Shown piece by piece: positions 1-10,196 of a stretch of 64,000 bases of DNA (position 1 is its first letter; every line of letters starts with the position of its first letter). Below the pieces are notes generated by a model. It was given only the letters and a program-made list of their open reading frames with translations, did no database searches and was not told the origin of the DNA. Made by a program: the position numbers and the translations under genes. Location of the stretch: assembly GCA_012103035.1 (NCBI GenBank), contig JAAVLL010000001.1, positions 1,648,501 to 1,712,500 of the forward strand, in the 5' to 3' direction. The DNA is from Brucella oryzae. GTDB lineage: Bacteria > Pseudomonadota > Alphaproteobacteria > Rhizobiales > Rhizobiaceae.

Positions 1-34
1 AACAAAGCTTTCCGCCAGCCAGCACTCAGTTAGT

Positions 35-550
35 TTAGAGCCGATAGGCGATGCTGTCGTTCCAGAAACGGTCAAGGCGCTGCAGCGACTTGTTCATCGC
101 CATGAATTCTTCGACCTGGATACCGCCGACCTGCTCGATCGATGCGATATGGCGCTCGTAGAGCGAGGCCACCTGGCTGGCGATCTCATTGCCCTTGTCG
201 GTCAGGCTGACGCGTACCGAACGGCGGTCGACGCGCGAACGCTGATGGTGGATGAAGCCCATGTCGACAAGCTTCTTGAGATTGTACGAAACATTGGAGC
301 CGAGATAGTAACCGCGTGAGCGCAGTTCACCGGCGGTCAGTTCCGAATTACCGATATTGAACAGCAAAAGTGCCTGCGTCGCGTTGATGTCGTTCTGGCC
401 GTTACGGTCAAATTCGTCCTTAACGACATCAAGCAGGCGACGATGCAGACGCTCGACCAGCTGGAGTGCTTCCAGATAAAGCGAACGAAGTGCAGTTTCC
501 GGTGTCATGAGCGGAGCGGATATGTCCGTCTTGCGCTGTGCGTTGGTCAT
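35..550 (-). CDS. ldtR: MarR-family transcriptional regulator LdtR
   Basis: This is an intact winged-helix regulator of about 171 residues. The helix-turn-helix region is readable around residues 65-105 (ELTAGELRSRGYYLGSNVSY) and is followed by a basic wing (RSRVDRRSVRVSLTDKG). The protein matches the rhizobial LdtR type, named for control of an L,D-transpeptidase gene and cell-envelope stress; the target in this organism is inference. An upstream in-frame ATG at 583 would add 11 residues, but ATG 550 has a GAGAGG ribosome site at the right distance and is preferred. The gene stands alone, divergent from the DUF411 gene across a 347-bp gap. Confidence 0.85.
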   Translation of the reverse strand: MTNAQRKTDISAPLMTPETALRSLYLEALQLVERLHRRLLDVVKDEFDRNGQNDINATQALLLFNIGNSELTAGELRSRGYYLGSNVSYNLKKLVDMGFIHHQRSRVDRRSVRVSLTDKGNEIASQVASLYERHIASIEQVGGIQVEEFMAMNKSLQRLDRFWNDSIAYRL

Positions 551-897
551 TTCTTTTGCCTCTCTGCCGGAGCCGCATTTCATGAAACCATGATGCAGCT
601 CTCTTCCTGTTTTATGCGGTGTATTGTTTTCACCTTGTCTGGAGAGGAATTTAGGGGAGATGCATAAAATTCGACTTAAAAGTCAGCCTTAACAGTAACT
701 TACCGGAGAGATTGGTCATTCAGGCTTAATGTTTGCTTACTCCGCGCCATTTATGAGGCTTGATCTGAAAGCACGGTTTCAGTGCAAACATGCCGGTTTT
801 CCGGGGCTTCGCAAGGTCGCCACATTAAACTTTCGTCATTTGAGAAGTGTGTCGATAGCAGGTAGATACGAGCCATCAACAATCTATTGGAGGGACC
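551..897. other. intergenic region, divergent promoters
   Basis: No convincing gene is seen between ldtR and the DUF411 gene. The short open frames here have no ribosome site or family resemblance. The region should hold the two outward-facing promoters; GGAGGGACC just before 898 is the ribosome-binding site of the DUF411 gene. Confidence 0.5.
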
Positions 898-1379
898 ATG
901 GCGCTTCGTCTTGCACAGTATTTTGTGGTCGGCGGGCTTTTAAGCTTTACCGGCTTTACGAATTTCGCTCATGCCGAACCGGTTACCACAGCTCCACAAA
1001 TGACCATGTATAAAGACCCTTACTGCGGGTGCTGCGACGGCTGGGCAGACCACATGAAAGCTGCTGGCTTCAATGTCACCGTCAAGGTCGAGGAGGCGAT
1101 GGACGCCGTAAAGGCAAAGTATGGCGTCGGCGCAAATCTTGCCTCATGCCACACGGCGGTGGTGGATGGGTATGTCATTGAGGGGCATGTTCCGGCCGGT
1201 GCGGTGAAGCAGTTGCTGGCAGAACGCCCGCAGGCAACGGACTGACTGCGCCCGGCATGCCGATGGGATCGCCGGGCATGGAAATGCCGGGCCGCAAAGC
1301 CGATACCTATGATGTCCTGCTCTTCAAGGGTCAGATGACGAAGCCCTTCGCCCGCTATGAAGGCACGCAGGCGCTTTAA
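898..1379 (+). CDS. DUF411 metal-binding protein (frameshifted)
   Basis: A secreted DUF411 protein of about 160 residues. A signal peptide ends near the AHAEPV sequence. It is followed by the diagnostic cysteine motif DPYCGCCDGW and later by CHTAVVDGYVIEGHVPA. Family members are small periplasmic proteins linked to copper or other metal handling; the exact role is unknown. As sequenced the frame stops at 1245, but adding one G in ACGG near 1240 continues into a methionine-rich tail (PGMPMGSPGMEMPG) and ends at TAA 1377-1379. The Met-rich tail supports a copper-binding role. The break looks like a one-base deletion. Confidence 0.8.
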
Positions 1380-1380
1380 T

Positions 1381-1469
1381 GCATGTCTCCCAAAGTGGGA
1401 ACCGCCTTCGCGGGGAAATCAGTCCACTGGACTGATTTCTGATCCCGCTACGATGGGATAAAGACATGC
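1381..1469. repeat. palindromic element with nested 25-bp palindrome
   Basis: The outer arms GCATGTCTCCCAAAGTGGGA (1381-1400) and GGGATAAAGACATGC (1455-1469) are related to the element at 39785-39833. Nested inside is a perfect palindrome, GAAATCAGTCCA, one base, TGGACTGATTTC (1415-1439). It lies one base after the DUF411 stop codon. Confidence 0.75.
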
Positions 1470-1482
1470 ATGAGAATAAAAG

Positions 1483-1528
1483 CTTAAAGCGTGTCGTATG
1501 ACTACGATAAAGCGCGACACGCTTTAAG
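1483..1528. terminator. inverted repeat between convergent genes
   Basis: CTTAAAGCGTGTCG (1483-1496) and CGACACGCTTTAAG (1515-1528) form a perfect 14-bp stem with an 18-base loop. It sits between the 3' ends of the convergent DUF411 and DUF6163 genes and may act as a bidirectional terminator. The sequence type recurs in Brucellaceae genomes as a small dispersed repeat. Confidence 0.55.
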
Positions 1529-1531
1529 AGG

Positions 1532-1964
1532 TCAGACCTGCAGGCTCGCACGTGCTTGCCGTCTTTTCTCGAAAAAGAGCAGAATACGAAAGACGATATA
1601 AATACCTATACAAGCCGCGTTGAACCCAACGGTCAGCGGCCTGTATTCGAAATGCCGGGAAAAACGGAATAAATGGCGATTTCGCCGAGTGCCGCCACGA
1701 ACCACAGCACAGGCCCCAGGGCGCCCGCATCCACAATCCGGTTGCCGCAACCGGCATCAGAACAGCCAGAGCGACGACCGCGGTCTGCCAGGGCCAGGGC
1801 ATCAGATCGAAACGCCAGAGAAGTCCCGGGTGAAGTCCGATCAGCCTGATCCAGTAGAAAACGCCGCTGGCCAGAGCCACGAGAGCAAGTATCCGAACGA
1901 ACCATGTAAAGGCCCATTCGGTTCCGCTCGGCTGGGTATGCTGGCGCAACTCGTTCATATGCAT
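1532..1964 (-). CDS. DUF6163-type membrane protein (frameshifted)
   Basis: A predicted inner-membrane protein of about 144 residues with several hydrophobic segments (FTWFVRILALVALASGVFYW, TAVVALAVLMPVAATGLW, VLWFVAALGEIAIYSVF, AACIGIYIVFRILLFF). Reading it needs frame changes near 1715 and 1660, each equal to one missing base; the repaired length is 145 codons including the stop. ATG 1964 is chosen (ATG 1958 is also possible) because it starts just after the stop of the upstream hydrolase, suggesting co-transcription. Resemblance to DUF6163 is from memory of rhizobial homologues. Function unknown. Confidence 0.6.
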
Positions 1965-1971
1965 CAAAAGG

Positions 1972-3009
1972 TCAGTTCCTGTCACCCAGATTTGCAAAAT
2001 AGGCATTGACCTGTTCAGGCTTCACCTCATCGAGGTTTGCCGGTTTCCACGCAGGCGCACCATCCTTGTCTATGAGCAATGCACGAACGCCCTCATAGAA
2101 ATCGTGCGCTTCCAGCATCCGGTTGGCAATGCGGTATTCCATACGCATGCAATCATCGAGATCAAGTGGACGGCCGTCGGTAATCTGGCGGAACGTCACC
2201 GCGACGCTGGTTGGCGAGCGGGTGGCGATCACATTCACGATGTCCATTGCAGCCTTGTTGCCCGCTTCCGCTTCTTTTCAAGGGCCGCCACACAATCGCC
2301 AAGCGTTGCGCCGGAAAAACACTCAGCGATGATCTGGCGCGTTTCGACCGCGGTTTCAAAATCGGGATACTGGCTGCGCGTCAATGCCGCATCAATATCG
2401 GCAGTCGCAATGATATCGTCCCGCAAATCGTGCAGATCGCTTGCGGCTACGGCGTGGGTTGCAATGCCGCTCTGCAGGCAGTCACCCCAGCGGATGCGAT
2501 TGCCGGTCAGCGCCAGATAGTAGCCGAAATTGTCATGCAGATGCGGAAGGAAAGCACTGCCGCCCACATCGGGAAAGAAGCCGATGCCGGTCTCCGGCAT
2601 GGCGAACATGGTGTTTTCAGTCACGATGCGATGCGAACCATGAACGGAAATACCCGCACCGCCGCCCATGACGATCCCGTTAATGAGCGAGATATAGGGC
2701 TTCGGAAAACGTCCGATCCGGGCATTGAGCCGATATTCGTCACGAAAAACTCATAGGCAGGCGTTCCAGACCGTCCCGCCTTATAGGCCGCAACCACATC
2801 GCCGCCCGCGCAGAATGCTCGCCCTTCGCCTTCCAGAATCACACAGGCCACCTCCGGATCTTCTTCCCAGGTCTGCAATGCGCGATCCAACGCCAGAATC
2901 ATTTTATGCGTGAGCGCATTAAGGGCTTCGGTCCGCGTAAGCTTCACAAGCCCCGCCTTCCCTTGCGTTCAAAGCTGATTTCGCTGCCACCGCCGAAGTC
3001 AATCTGCAT
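1972..3009 (-). CDS. 3-hydroxyisobutyryl-CoA hydrolase (frameshifted)
   Basis: An enoyl-CoA hydratase/isomerase-superfamily protein of about 346 residues. The segments EGRAFCAGGDVVAAY, MGGGAGISVHG and MPETGIGFFPDVGG are typical of 3-hydroxyisobutyryl-CoA hydrolase, the valine-degradation enzyme that releases free 3-hydroxyisobutyrate. Three one-base losses break it: near 2962, where a GGGG run is read as GGG just after FERKG, and then near 2690 and 2245. With three bases restored the length is exactly 347 codons. The start at 3009 gives MQIDFGGG. It is followed closely by the DUF6163 gene. An ordinary enoyl-CoA hydratase is the alternative, but the length and motifs favour the hydrolase. Confidence 0.8.
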
Positions 3010-3175
3010 ATCGTGTCTCCCGTTCCATCAAATGGGTAGAAAGTGAGACGCCCCGCGTCAATCCTGCACAGGTCAATGTTCTTGGTTTCATCACTTTTCC
3101 CATGATAAACGGTGCGCATCCGATATCAGCCTTGAGATTTCATAATCCAAGGGATCAATTCTCGGGAATAGCTTG

Positions 3176-4219
3176 ATGACCGACCGCCAGTCCAAATACC
3201 TGCCCGCCAATATCAGCCAGCATGTCGATGACGTTACCGGCAGCAGACGTCTGCGCCGCATGCGCAAGGCCGACTGGTCGCGCAGGCTGGTGCAGGAAAC
3301 CCGACTGACGGTCGACGACCTTATCCTGCCTTTCTTCCTGACCTATGGAACCGGCGTGGCGGAGCCTGTGGAAGCAATGCCCGGCGTCGAACGCTATTCG
3401 GTCGATATGGCCGTGCGCATGGCGGAAAAGGCTGCAAGGCTTGGCATTCCTGCAATTGCTCCCTTCCCGCGCGAAAAGCTGGAAGTGAAGACCGAGGACG
3501 GCGCCTTCGTCGCAAGCCCGGACAATCTGATCAATCGCGCCGTGCGCGCAATCAAGAAGGAAGTGCCGGAAATCGGCATCATCACCGATGCAGCGCTCGA
3601 TCCCTTCACCACGCATGGCCATGACGGCATTTTGCGGAACGGCGAGATCGTCAATGACGAATCGGTTGCCATGGTGGTTCGCGGTGCGCTTTCGCAAGCC
3701 GAAGCCGGTGCCGATATCATTGCGCCTTCCGATATGATGGACGGCCGCGTCGGTGCCGTGCGACAGGCGTTGGACGAACATGGGTTCAGCCACCTGCCGA
3801 TCATGTCCTATGCCACCAAATTCGCTTCGGCCTTCTATGGCCCTTATCGCGATGCCATCGGCACGCAGGGACTGCTGAAAGGCGACAAGAAGACCTATTA
3901 TCTCGATCCGGCCAATCCGGAAGAAGCCGTGCGCGAAGCCGAGCAGGATATTGCCGAAGGCGCGGATATGCTGATGGTGAAGCCCGGCCTGCCCTATCTC
4001 GACATCATCCATCGCCTGAAGAGCGAGTTCCGTCTTCCCACCTATGCCTATCAGGTGTCGGGTGAATACGCGATGATCAGGGCCGCCGGGATCAATGGCT
4101 GGATCGACGAAGAAAAGGTCATGATGGAAAGCCTTCTGGCGTTCAAGCGCGCAGGCTGTGACGGAATCCTCACCTATTTCGCAATAGAAGTGGCTGAAAA
4201 GCTTAAGCAACAGGGCTAA
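3176..4219 (+). CDS. hemB: delta-aminolevulinic acid dehydratase (porphobilinogen synthase)
   Basis: An intact enzyme of 347 residues that condenses two 5-aminolevulinate molecules into porphobilinogen in haem biosynthesis. Both catalytic lysine regions are present (MSYATKFASAFYGPYRDA and MLMVKPGLPYLD), as are PFFLTYG near residue 60 and the metal-site stretch DPFTTHGHDG. The start is ATG 3176; an adjacent TTG at 3173 is possible. The gene is single and divergent from the hydrolase gene. Confidence 0.95.
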   Translation: MTDRQSKYLPANISQHVDDVTGSRRLRRMRKADWSRRLVQETRLTVDDLILPFFLTYGTGVAEPVEAMPGVERYSVDMAVRMAEKAARLGIPAIAPFPREKLEVKTEDGAFVASPDNLINRAVRAIKKEVPEIGIITDAALDPFTTHGHDGILRNGEIVNDESVAMVVRGALSQAEAGADIIAPSDMMDGRVGAVRQALDEHGFSHLPIMSYATKFASAFYGPYRDAIGTQGLLKGDKKTYYLDPANPEEAVREAEQDIAEGADMLMVKPGLPYLDIIHRLKSEFRLPTYAYQVSGEYAMIRAAGINGWIDEEKVMMESLLAFKRAGCDGILTYFAIEVAEKLKQQG

Positions 4220-4367
4220 GCTGCCAGTTCTTCCGGCGGGAAATCTTCAATTTTCCTTGAAACCGCCGATTTCGGTTCCCATGTTGTTGTGTGTTCCGCC
4301 GAGGTGGCGGGACAGCGCCGGTCGTTTCATTCGCCGGGCGCTTCTCTGGAAACGACTGGAAGGAACA

Positions 4368-4837
4368 ATGTCCGACCACATTCTGCACGGCGAAGTCATG
4401 GGTCCGCGTTATGAAAGCCGCGCATTCTTTGAAGGCGTGCGCACGCGCCGCATAATGGCTTTTCTGATCGATTACCTGATTGTCTTTTGCTCTGCATCCC
4501 GGCAGCAATCATCATTGCAATCCTCGGCATCATTACGCTCAGTCTCGGCTGGATGCTCTATGGCATCATGTTTCCGATGGTCGCGCTGTTTTATGTGGCG
4601 CGCACGCTGGGCGGGCCGCAGCAGGCCACCAAGGGCATGCAGATGATGAACATCAAGCTCGTCCGGCTTGAAGGCGGCACGGTCGATCCGATGCTCGCTA
4701 TCGTTCACACGGTTTTGTTCTGGGGTCTCAATGTGGTGCTGACGCCGCTGATCCTGCTTGCGACGCTCGTTCTCGACCGCAAGCGCACGGTGCACGATCT
4801 TCTGCTTGGCACGGCTGTCATTCGTTCAGATCGATAA
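4368..4837 (+). CDS. RDD family membrane protein (frameshifted)
   Basis: A small integral membrane protein of about 156 residues with the RDD-type opening RTRRIMAFLIDYLIVF, a second hydrophobic pair (AAIIIAILGIITLSLGW, MFPMVALFYVARTLGG) and the C-terminal DRKRTVHDLLLGTAVI typical of the family. ATG 4368 is preceded by AGGA. One T is missing in a T run near 4487, which splits the frame; restoring it joins the two halves. Family function is poorly defined. Confidence 0.75.
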
Positions 4838-4846
4838 GCGATCGAG

Positions 4847-4871
4847 CAGTTCCCACTTTTCGGGATACGCT
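4847..4871. repeat. partial dispersed repeat
   Basis: CAGTTCCCACTTTTCGGGAT and the following ACGCT resemble the repeat remnant at 17400-17430. It is a fragment without a complete stem, between the RDD gene and bpt. Confidence 0.35.
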
Positions 4872-4988
4872 TCAGATCAAAAAATTCAGAGCCGGCTGCG
4901 CAAAATGCCTATTGACGTTTTGTGCCGTCGGCTCAATCCTACAAACAGTATCGTGATGGTTTCGGTATTACCATTTCGTGGATATTGA

Positions 4989-5735
4989 ATGACCCATCAA
5001 CCGCAACAGTCTCCGCAGTTCTTTCTGACAGCTCTCGCCCTGCCCTTATCTTGAGGGTCAGATGGAGCGAAAAGTCTTTACGCATCTGGTCGGCGACAAG
5101 GCCAACGAGATCAACGATCTTCTGACCCAGGGCGGTTTTCGCCGCTCCCAGAACATTGCCTACCGCCCGGCCTGCGAATTGTGCAGAGCGTGCGTTTCTG
5201 TGCGCATACTGGCCGGTGAATTTGAAATGACGCGCAATATGCGCCGCATCTGGAACCAGAACCGCGACCTGATCGGGCGTGTGCACAAGGCACAGCCCAG
5301 CACCGAACAATATGCGCTCTTCCGCGATTATCTCGACGCGCGCCACCGTTCCGGCGGCATGTCGGACATGACCGTTCTCGACTATGCGATGATGGTGGAG
5401 GATACCCACGTCAATACGCAGATCATCGAATATCGCAAGCGCGGGCCGGACAGTTTCATCGATCCGAAAGGCGATGGCGAACTGGTTGCCGTGGCTCTGA
5501 CCGACGTGATGGCCGACGGGCTGTCGATGGTCTATTCATTTTTCTCGCCGCATATGCATGAGCGCTCGCTCGGCACCTATATGATCCTCGACCATATCCA
5601 GCGCGCACATGCGGCGGGCCTGCCGCATGTCTATCTCGGCTATTGGGTCGAAGGATCGCGGAAAATGCAATATAAGATTCGCTTCACACCGCAGGAGCAT
5701 CTGGGCCCCGCGGCTGGCAGCGGTTCGAGGGTTAG
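4989..5735 (+). CDS. bpt: aspartate/glutamate leucyltransferase (frameshifted)
   Basis: A bacterial leucyl/arginyl-tRNA-protein transferase that adds leucine to N-terminal Asp or Glu, marking proteins for ClpSAP degradation. Recognisable are [13 protein letters not shown], the [11 protein letters not shown] cysteine motif near residue 60, and the C-terminal block [20 protein letters not shown] shift equal to two missing bases lies near 5035, before SPCPYL. One C is missing in a CCCC run near 5707; with it the protein ends PRGWQRFEG at TAG 5733-5735. The repaired length is about 249 residues, normal for the family. The gene ends against the convergent GNAT gene. Confidence 0.85.
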
Positions 5736-6197
5736 GGCGCGAGCTGTTTTCCATCGGATATGACAGTTTCCTGCCCCACCATAACTGCGGTTCGCCTGCG
5801 GGCCTGTAGCCTATTCCCTGATAAAATCGACGCGCCGTTTCCGTGCTGACAAGGCGGGCAACCGTCACCTCGCGCAGCAAAGGTAGCTCTCAAGCTCCGA
5901 CATGAGCACCTTGCTGACACCGTGGAAGCGAAACTCCGACGCGACGTAATTCAGCAGGATTTCCCTTGTCCGTCGCCAGCCCGACCCCCGCCATGGCGCT
6001 GCCGATTTCGGCGACGAGCAACGATTGAAACGGCGTTCCTATCCACTTGCTCACATTTTCCGGGGTCTTGTTGGCGAGCCAAGGCAGCAGAATATCGTCG
6101 CGTCCTCATGATCGACCGTGCAAAGCTCGGTAATGGAGCGCCTCAAAACGTCACAAATTTTGGCGGCATCGTCAGATAAAGCCGGGCGAACGTGCAT
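5732..6197 (-). CDS. GNAT family N-acetyltransferase (heavily frameshifted)
   Basis: Pieces of one GNAT-type protein are found in order on this strand: [59 protein letters not shown], then [20 protein letters not shown] and [13 protein letters not shown]. They lie in different frames, with shifts near 6095, 5955, 5885 and 5750 equal to five missing bases. The repaired length is about 156 residues and ends at 5732. The segment [12 protein letters not shown] is the usual C-terminal acetyltransferase motif. The substrate is unknown. Because of the many breaks, exact residues at the joins are unsure. Confidence 0.65.
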
Positions 6198-6290
6198 GGA
6201 ACCTCCTGGAGCGCGGCCTGTATGGCCGCATCCCATGTTATTCAGCAACTACCCGCAAATCGACCGCAACTTCTTGCGGCTCCGAACGAT

Positions 6291-8601
6291 TCAGAACTTG
6301 CCCGAACGCGGGAAGCCCTTCGGGACCAGACGGCCGGCAGAGGCGCGCGCGCCGATCCATTCGACAAGCTCTTCCTTGCTGCGATTGAAGGTGCGCTCTG
6401 CCGAATCCTGCCAGGAAAGCCCTTCGGCAATCGCAAAGGTGCGGACGTCGGATACGCCGCCATCCTTGTACTTTTGCAGGCGCACGCCCTTGCCGCGGGT
6501 CATTTCCGGGATATCGGAAAGCGGGAAGACCACCATCTTGCGATTCTCACCGACGACAGCAATGTGATCGCCGGAAACGCGCTGGCACAGCTTCGCCTCG
6601 TCCGGAGCCTTGACGTTCATCACCTGCTTGCCCTTGCGGGTGTTGGCGACCGCCTCGTTTTCCGGAACAATGAAACCGTTACCCTCGTGGCTGACCAACA
6701 GCAGTTTCGCCGCCGGATCATGCACGAAGGCGGTCAGGATATCCTGATCGTTTTCCATATCGACGAGGATGCGGATCGGCTCGCCATGGCCGCGACCGCC
6801 CGGAAGCGTGTTGGCGCCGATGGTGAAGAACTTGCCGCCCGTCGTGAAGAACAGAAGCTTGTCGGTGGTCTCGGCATGGAAAGCGAGCTTGAGCTTGTCG
6901 CCCTCCTTGAACGAAAGCGTCGAGAAGTCGGCCAGATGCCCCTTCATCGCGCGCAGCCAGCCCTTTTCCGACACCACGATGGTAACAGGCTCACGCTCGA
7001 TCATCGCCTGATGAATATCTTCAAGGTCATGAGTGGGCGCATTGGCAAAAGTCGTACGACGTGCGCCCAACTTGGTCTTCGGGCCAAACTTCTCGCGCAC
7101 CGACTTGATTTCGGCGCTGATCTTCTTCCACTGGCGCGTGCCGGAAGCGAGCAGACCTTCGAGATCCGCCTTCTCGGCGGTAAGATCATCGAACTCCTTG
7201 CGGATTTCGAATTCCTCAAGCTTGCGCAAGGAACGCAGGCGCATGTTAAGGATCGACTCGGCCTGAACGTCGGTCAGTTCGAATGTCCGCATCAATTCCT
7301 GTTTCGGCTCATCCTCCTCGCGGATGATGCGGATCACCTCATCGAGATTAAGATAGGCGATCAGAAAGCCGCCAAGGATTTCCAGCCGTCTTTCGATCTC
7401 CGCCAGACGATATTGCGAGCGGCGGACAAGCACTTCCTTGCGGTGGTCGAGCCACTCACGCAGAACGCTGCCCAGCGACAGAACGTTCGGCACCTTGCCG
7501 TGCGACAGCACGTTCATGTTGAGCGAAACGCGGCTTTCCAGCTCGGTCAGCTTGAACAGCGATTCCATCAAAAGCGCGGGATCGACCGAACGGTTCTTCG
7601 GCTCCAGAACGATGCGGATGTCTTCCGCCGATTCATCGCGAATGTCGTCGAGCAATGGCAGCTTCTTTGCCAGCAGCAGCTGGCGATCTTTTCGATCAGT
7701 CGCGATTTCTGCACCTGATAGGGAATTTCGGTGACGACGATCACCCAGGTGCCGCGATTGCCCTCTTCCTTCTCCCAGCGGGCACGAACGCGAAATGCGC
7801 CGCGGCCCGTGCGATAGGCGTCGAGAATATTGCCGTGCTCTTCGACAAGGATGCCGCCCGTCGGGAAATCCGGGCCGCGCACCTTGCATTTCAACAGTGC
7901 AGCCGGATCAGTCTCGGCTTCGCGCTTCAGTTCTTCCCATTGTTCCGGCGAGGTAACGAGTTCCTCCACCGGCGCGTCGGGATGATTGATGAGATAGAGT
8001 GCGGACGAGCAAAGCTCCGCCACATTATGCGGCGGAATATTGGTCGCCATGCCGACCGCAATGCCCGCCGAACCGTTTGCAAGCAGGTTCGGGAAAGCGC
8101 CCGGAAGAACGATCGGTTCTTCATCCTCTTCATTATAGGTCGGGCGAAAATCAATGGCGTTTTCGTTGATGCCTTCCAGCAGCAGCGTCGCAACTTCCGT
8201 CATGCGCGCTTCGGTGTAGCGCATGGCAGCCGCGTTATCGCCATCAATATTGCCGAAATTGCCCTGCCCGTCCACAAGCGGATAGCGCACCGCGAAATCC
8301 TGAGCCAGACGCACCAGCGCATCGTAGATCGACGCGTCGCCATGGGGATGGAACTTGCCCATCACATCGCCGACGATGCGGGCGCATTTCGCATAGGCCT
8401 GATCGGGATTGAGGCGCAACAGACGCATGGCGTGCATGATGCGGCGATGCACCGGCTTCAGGCCGTCGCGCACGTCCGGCAGCGCGCGATGCATGATCGT
8501 CGACAGCGCATAAGCGAGGTAACGTTCCTCGAGAGCCGATTTGAGGTCGACCCGCTCGATGTGTTCTTCGCCGTCATCCGGCGGAATCAGACTTTTCCCA
8601 T
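6291..8601 (-). CDS. parC: DNA topoisomerase IV subunit A (frameshifted)
   Basis: ParC, the DNA-cleaving subunit that decatenates daughter chromosomes together with ParE. The N-terminal region carries [16 protein letters not shown], the quinolone-resistance region [17 protein letters not shown], and the catalytic-tyrosine site [14 protein letters not shown]. The C-terminal beta-pinwheel repeats follow ([27 protein letters not shown]). One A is missing in the run directly after the ATG at 8601 (M-G-K-S-L), and one base is missing near 7680. The repaired length is 770 residues, shorter than GyrA and right for ParC. An essential gene with two breaks strongly suggests sequence error. Confidence 0.92.
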
Positions 8602-8671
8602 GTCTCTCAGTACCAACTGCGCGATTCGCCAGCAAGAGTTCAGGAGAACCAATCCAGTACATTAGTGCGTC

Positions 8672-8691
8672 GTGCGTCCATTTGGACGCAC
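8672..8691. repeat. perfect 20-bp palindrome
   Basis: GTGCGTCCA, TT, TGGACGCAC. It lies in the parC upstream region and could be a protein-binding site or a small hairpin. Confidence 0.6.
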
Positions 8692-8719
8692 AAAGGTCGC
8701 CCTAACTTATTGAATCTAC

Positions 8720-8763
8720 GCATCGTGCTTTCCAAAAATCGATTCCGATTTTTGGGCCGATGC
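8720..8763. repeat. hairpin-forming dispersed repeat
   Basis: The inner stem CCAAAAATCG (8732-8741) / CGATTTTTGG (8746-8755) and outer arms GCATCG / CGATGC give a long hairpin. Part of the motif (GCTTCCAAAAATCGA) recurs near 32808. It looks like one of the small palindromic repeats common in this family. Confidence 0.6.
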
Positions 8764-8925
8764 TGTAGTGTGCAATAGTCGCAATCCTGCCGCCATTTGT
8801 GTCCTATAGAGCTGTTGGGGCAAGTTTCCCGGCTGCAATCGCAGGCTGAGGAAATCATGTTGTTATTGCGCATGATTTCCGCCTATGAATGCCGCGCTAT
8901 ACTAGAGATTAGGCAGGAGCTTCGA

Positions 8926-10160
8926 ATGCAGGTATTCGTCAATATCAAGCCAGCGGCACGTGTTTTAGCCGCCGGTACAGCGCTTTCGCTGATTTTCGGC
9001 AGCGCGGCCATGGCGGCAGATGCCAATGCAGTCGCCGAGCGCATCAAGGCGCTCTACGCAAAACAGGGCGGCGAGCTTAGCTTTGCCAATGTTCAGGCGA
9101 ATGGCTCCGACATCGTGCTTCAGGGCACCAAAATCAAGCTCCCGACGGTCGGTGAAAAGAAACCGCCCTCGGCGACGTGACACTCCAGAACGTTCAGGAT
9201 GCACCGGACGGCGGCTATAGCATCGAACAGGTCACCGTACCCGACCTCGCCTTTGCCGGTGAGGCCGACAAGAACGACAAGGCCGAGATCAAGGGCCTTG
9301 CCATGCAGAATGTCCATATTCCGTCGGAAACGGCCAAGGGGCCGCTCGACAGCATGGTCATGTATGACAAGCTGAAGATCGACGAAATCCAGTTCGGCAC
9401 GCCCGGCACGGATGGCGCCACTGTAAAGGGGTTCGACCTGTCGCTCGACACGTCCAACAAGGCCGAGAAGATCGATTATGTCTGGACCATTGCCAATATC
9501 GACGCGACCTTTGAAAAGGGCGGCAAGAACCCGCTTGCACCGCTTGACATGAATACCTTCAACGGTTCGCTGAACTCCAAGGGCAGCTGGTCACCGGCTT
9601 CGGGCGACACTTCGCTGGACCAGCTGGAGCTGCAGGCAAGGGAACTCGGCAAGATCAACATCACCGGCAGCCTGGGCGGTTATGATTTGGCTTTCCTCGA
9701 AGCCGTACAGAAGACCCAGGAAAGCATGAGCAAGGCCGACGCAGACAAGGACGCTGCCGGTCTCGCCATTCTGGGCTTGGCAGAACAGCTGAATCTCAAG
9801 AACCTGTCGATCCGATTCGACAACGAAACACTGACCCAGAAGCTTCTGGATTATTATGCCAAGCAACAGGGCGCCGATGGCAAGCAGCTTGGCGAGCAGC
9901 TGAAAATGATGGTTCCGCTGATGGCGACACAGCTGAAGAACCCGGAATTCGCCCAGCAGCTCAAGGCTGCATCCGACAAGTTCTTCGACGATCCGAAGTC
10001 GCTCACCATTAGCGCGTCGCCGGACCAGCCGGTGACCTTCGCTTCCATCGTTGCTACCGCATCGCTGGACCCGACGAAGATCATCCAGCTGCTGAAAGTC
10101 AGCGTCGACGCCAACATTATGAAAAGCCCGGTGATTTTTTCACCGGGCTTTTTCAGATGA
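8926..10160 (+). CDS. secreted protein of unknown function (frameshifted)
   Basis: A periplasmic or secreted protein of about 411 residues. It has a clear signal peptide (VLAAGTALSLIFGSAAMA, cleavage before ADAN) and AGGCAGGAG as ribosome site. The mature part is rich in short repeats of charged and polar residues. I do not recognise a named domain, though DUF2125-like Brucella proteins are similar in style. One A is missing near 9165, where KTALGDVTLQNV is broken. The last codons run through a terminator hairpin, so the true stop probably lies near 10120 and the C-terminal SPVIFSPGFFR may be an artefact of another indel. Confidence 0.7.
10122..10152 (+). terminator. rho-independent terminator
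   Basis: AAAAGCCCGGTGA and TCACCGGGCTTTT form a 13-bp stem with a T-rich loop and a T tract. It overlaps the apparent end of the upstream coding frame. Confidence 0.8.
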
Positions 10161-10161
10161 T

Positions 10162-10186
10162 AAAACCCGGCTCAAGGCCGGGTTTT
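10162..10186 (-). terminator. rho-independent terminator
   Basis: AAAACCCGGC / GCCGGGTTTT form a 10-bp stem. It lies just beyond the 3' end of aspS and, with the previous hairpin, separates the convergent genes. Confidence 0.75.
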
Positions 10187-10196
10187 TCTATCAGTT

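Larger units (their letters stand above)
8602..8925. other. intergenic region between parC and a secreted-protein gene
   Basis: No gene is seen. The stretch contains two palindromes described separately and must hold the promoters of the two divergent genes. AGGCAGGAG near 8911 is the ribosome site for the gene starting at 8926. Confidence 0.5.

Noticed and set aside
3155-4210. 351-residue frame antisense to hemB
   Set aside because: Shadow of a conserved intact gene, with His/Gly-rich composition typical of reverse frames.
6192-7718. 508-residue frame antisense to parC
   Set aside because: Shadow of parC on the opposite strand, with no family signal.
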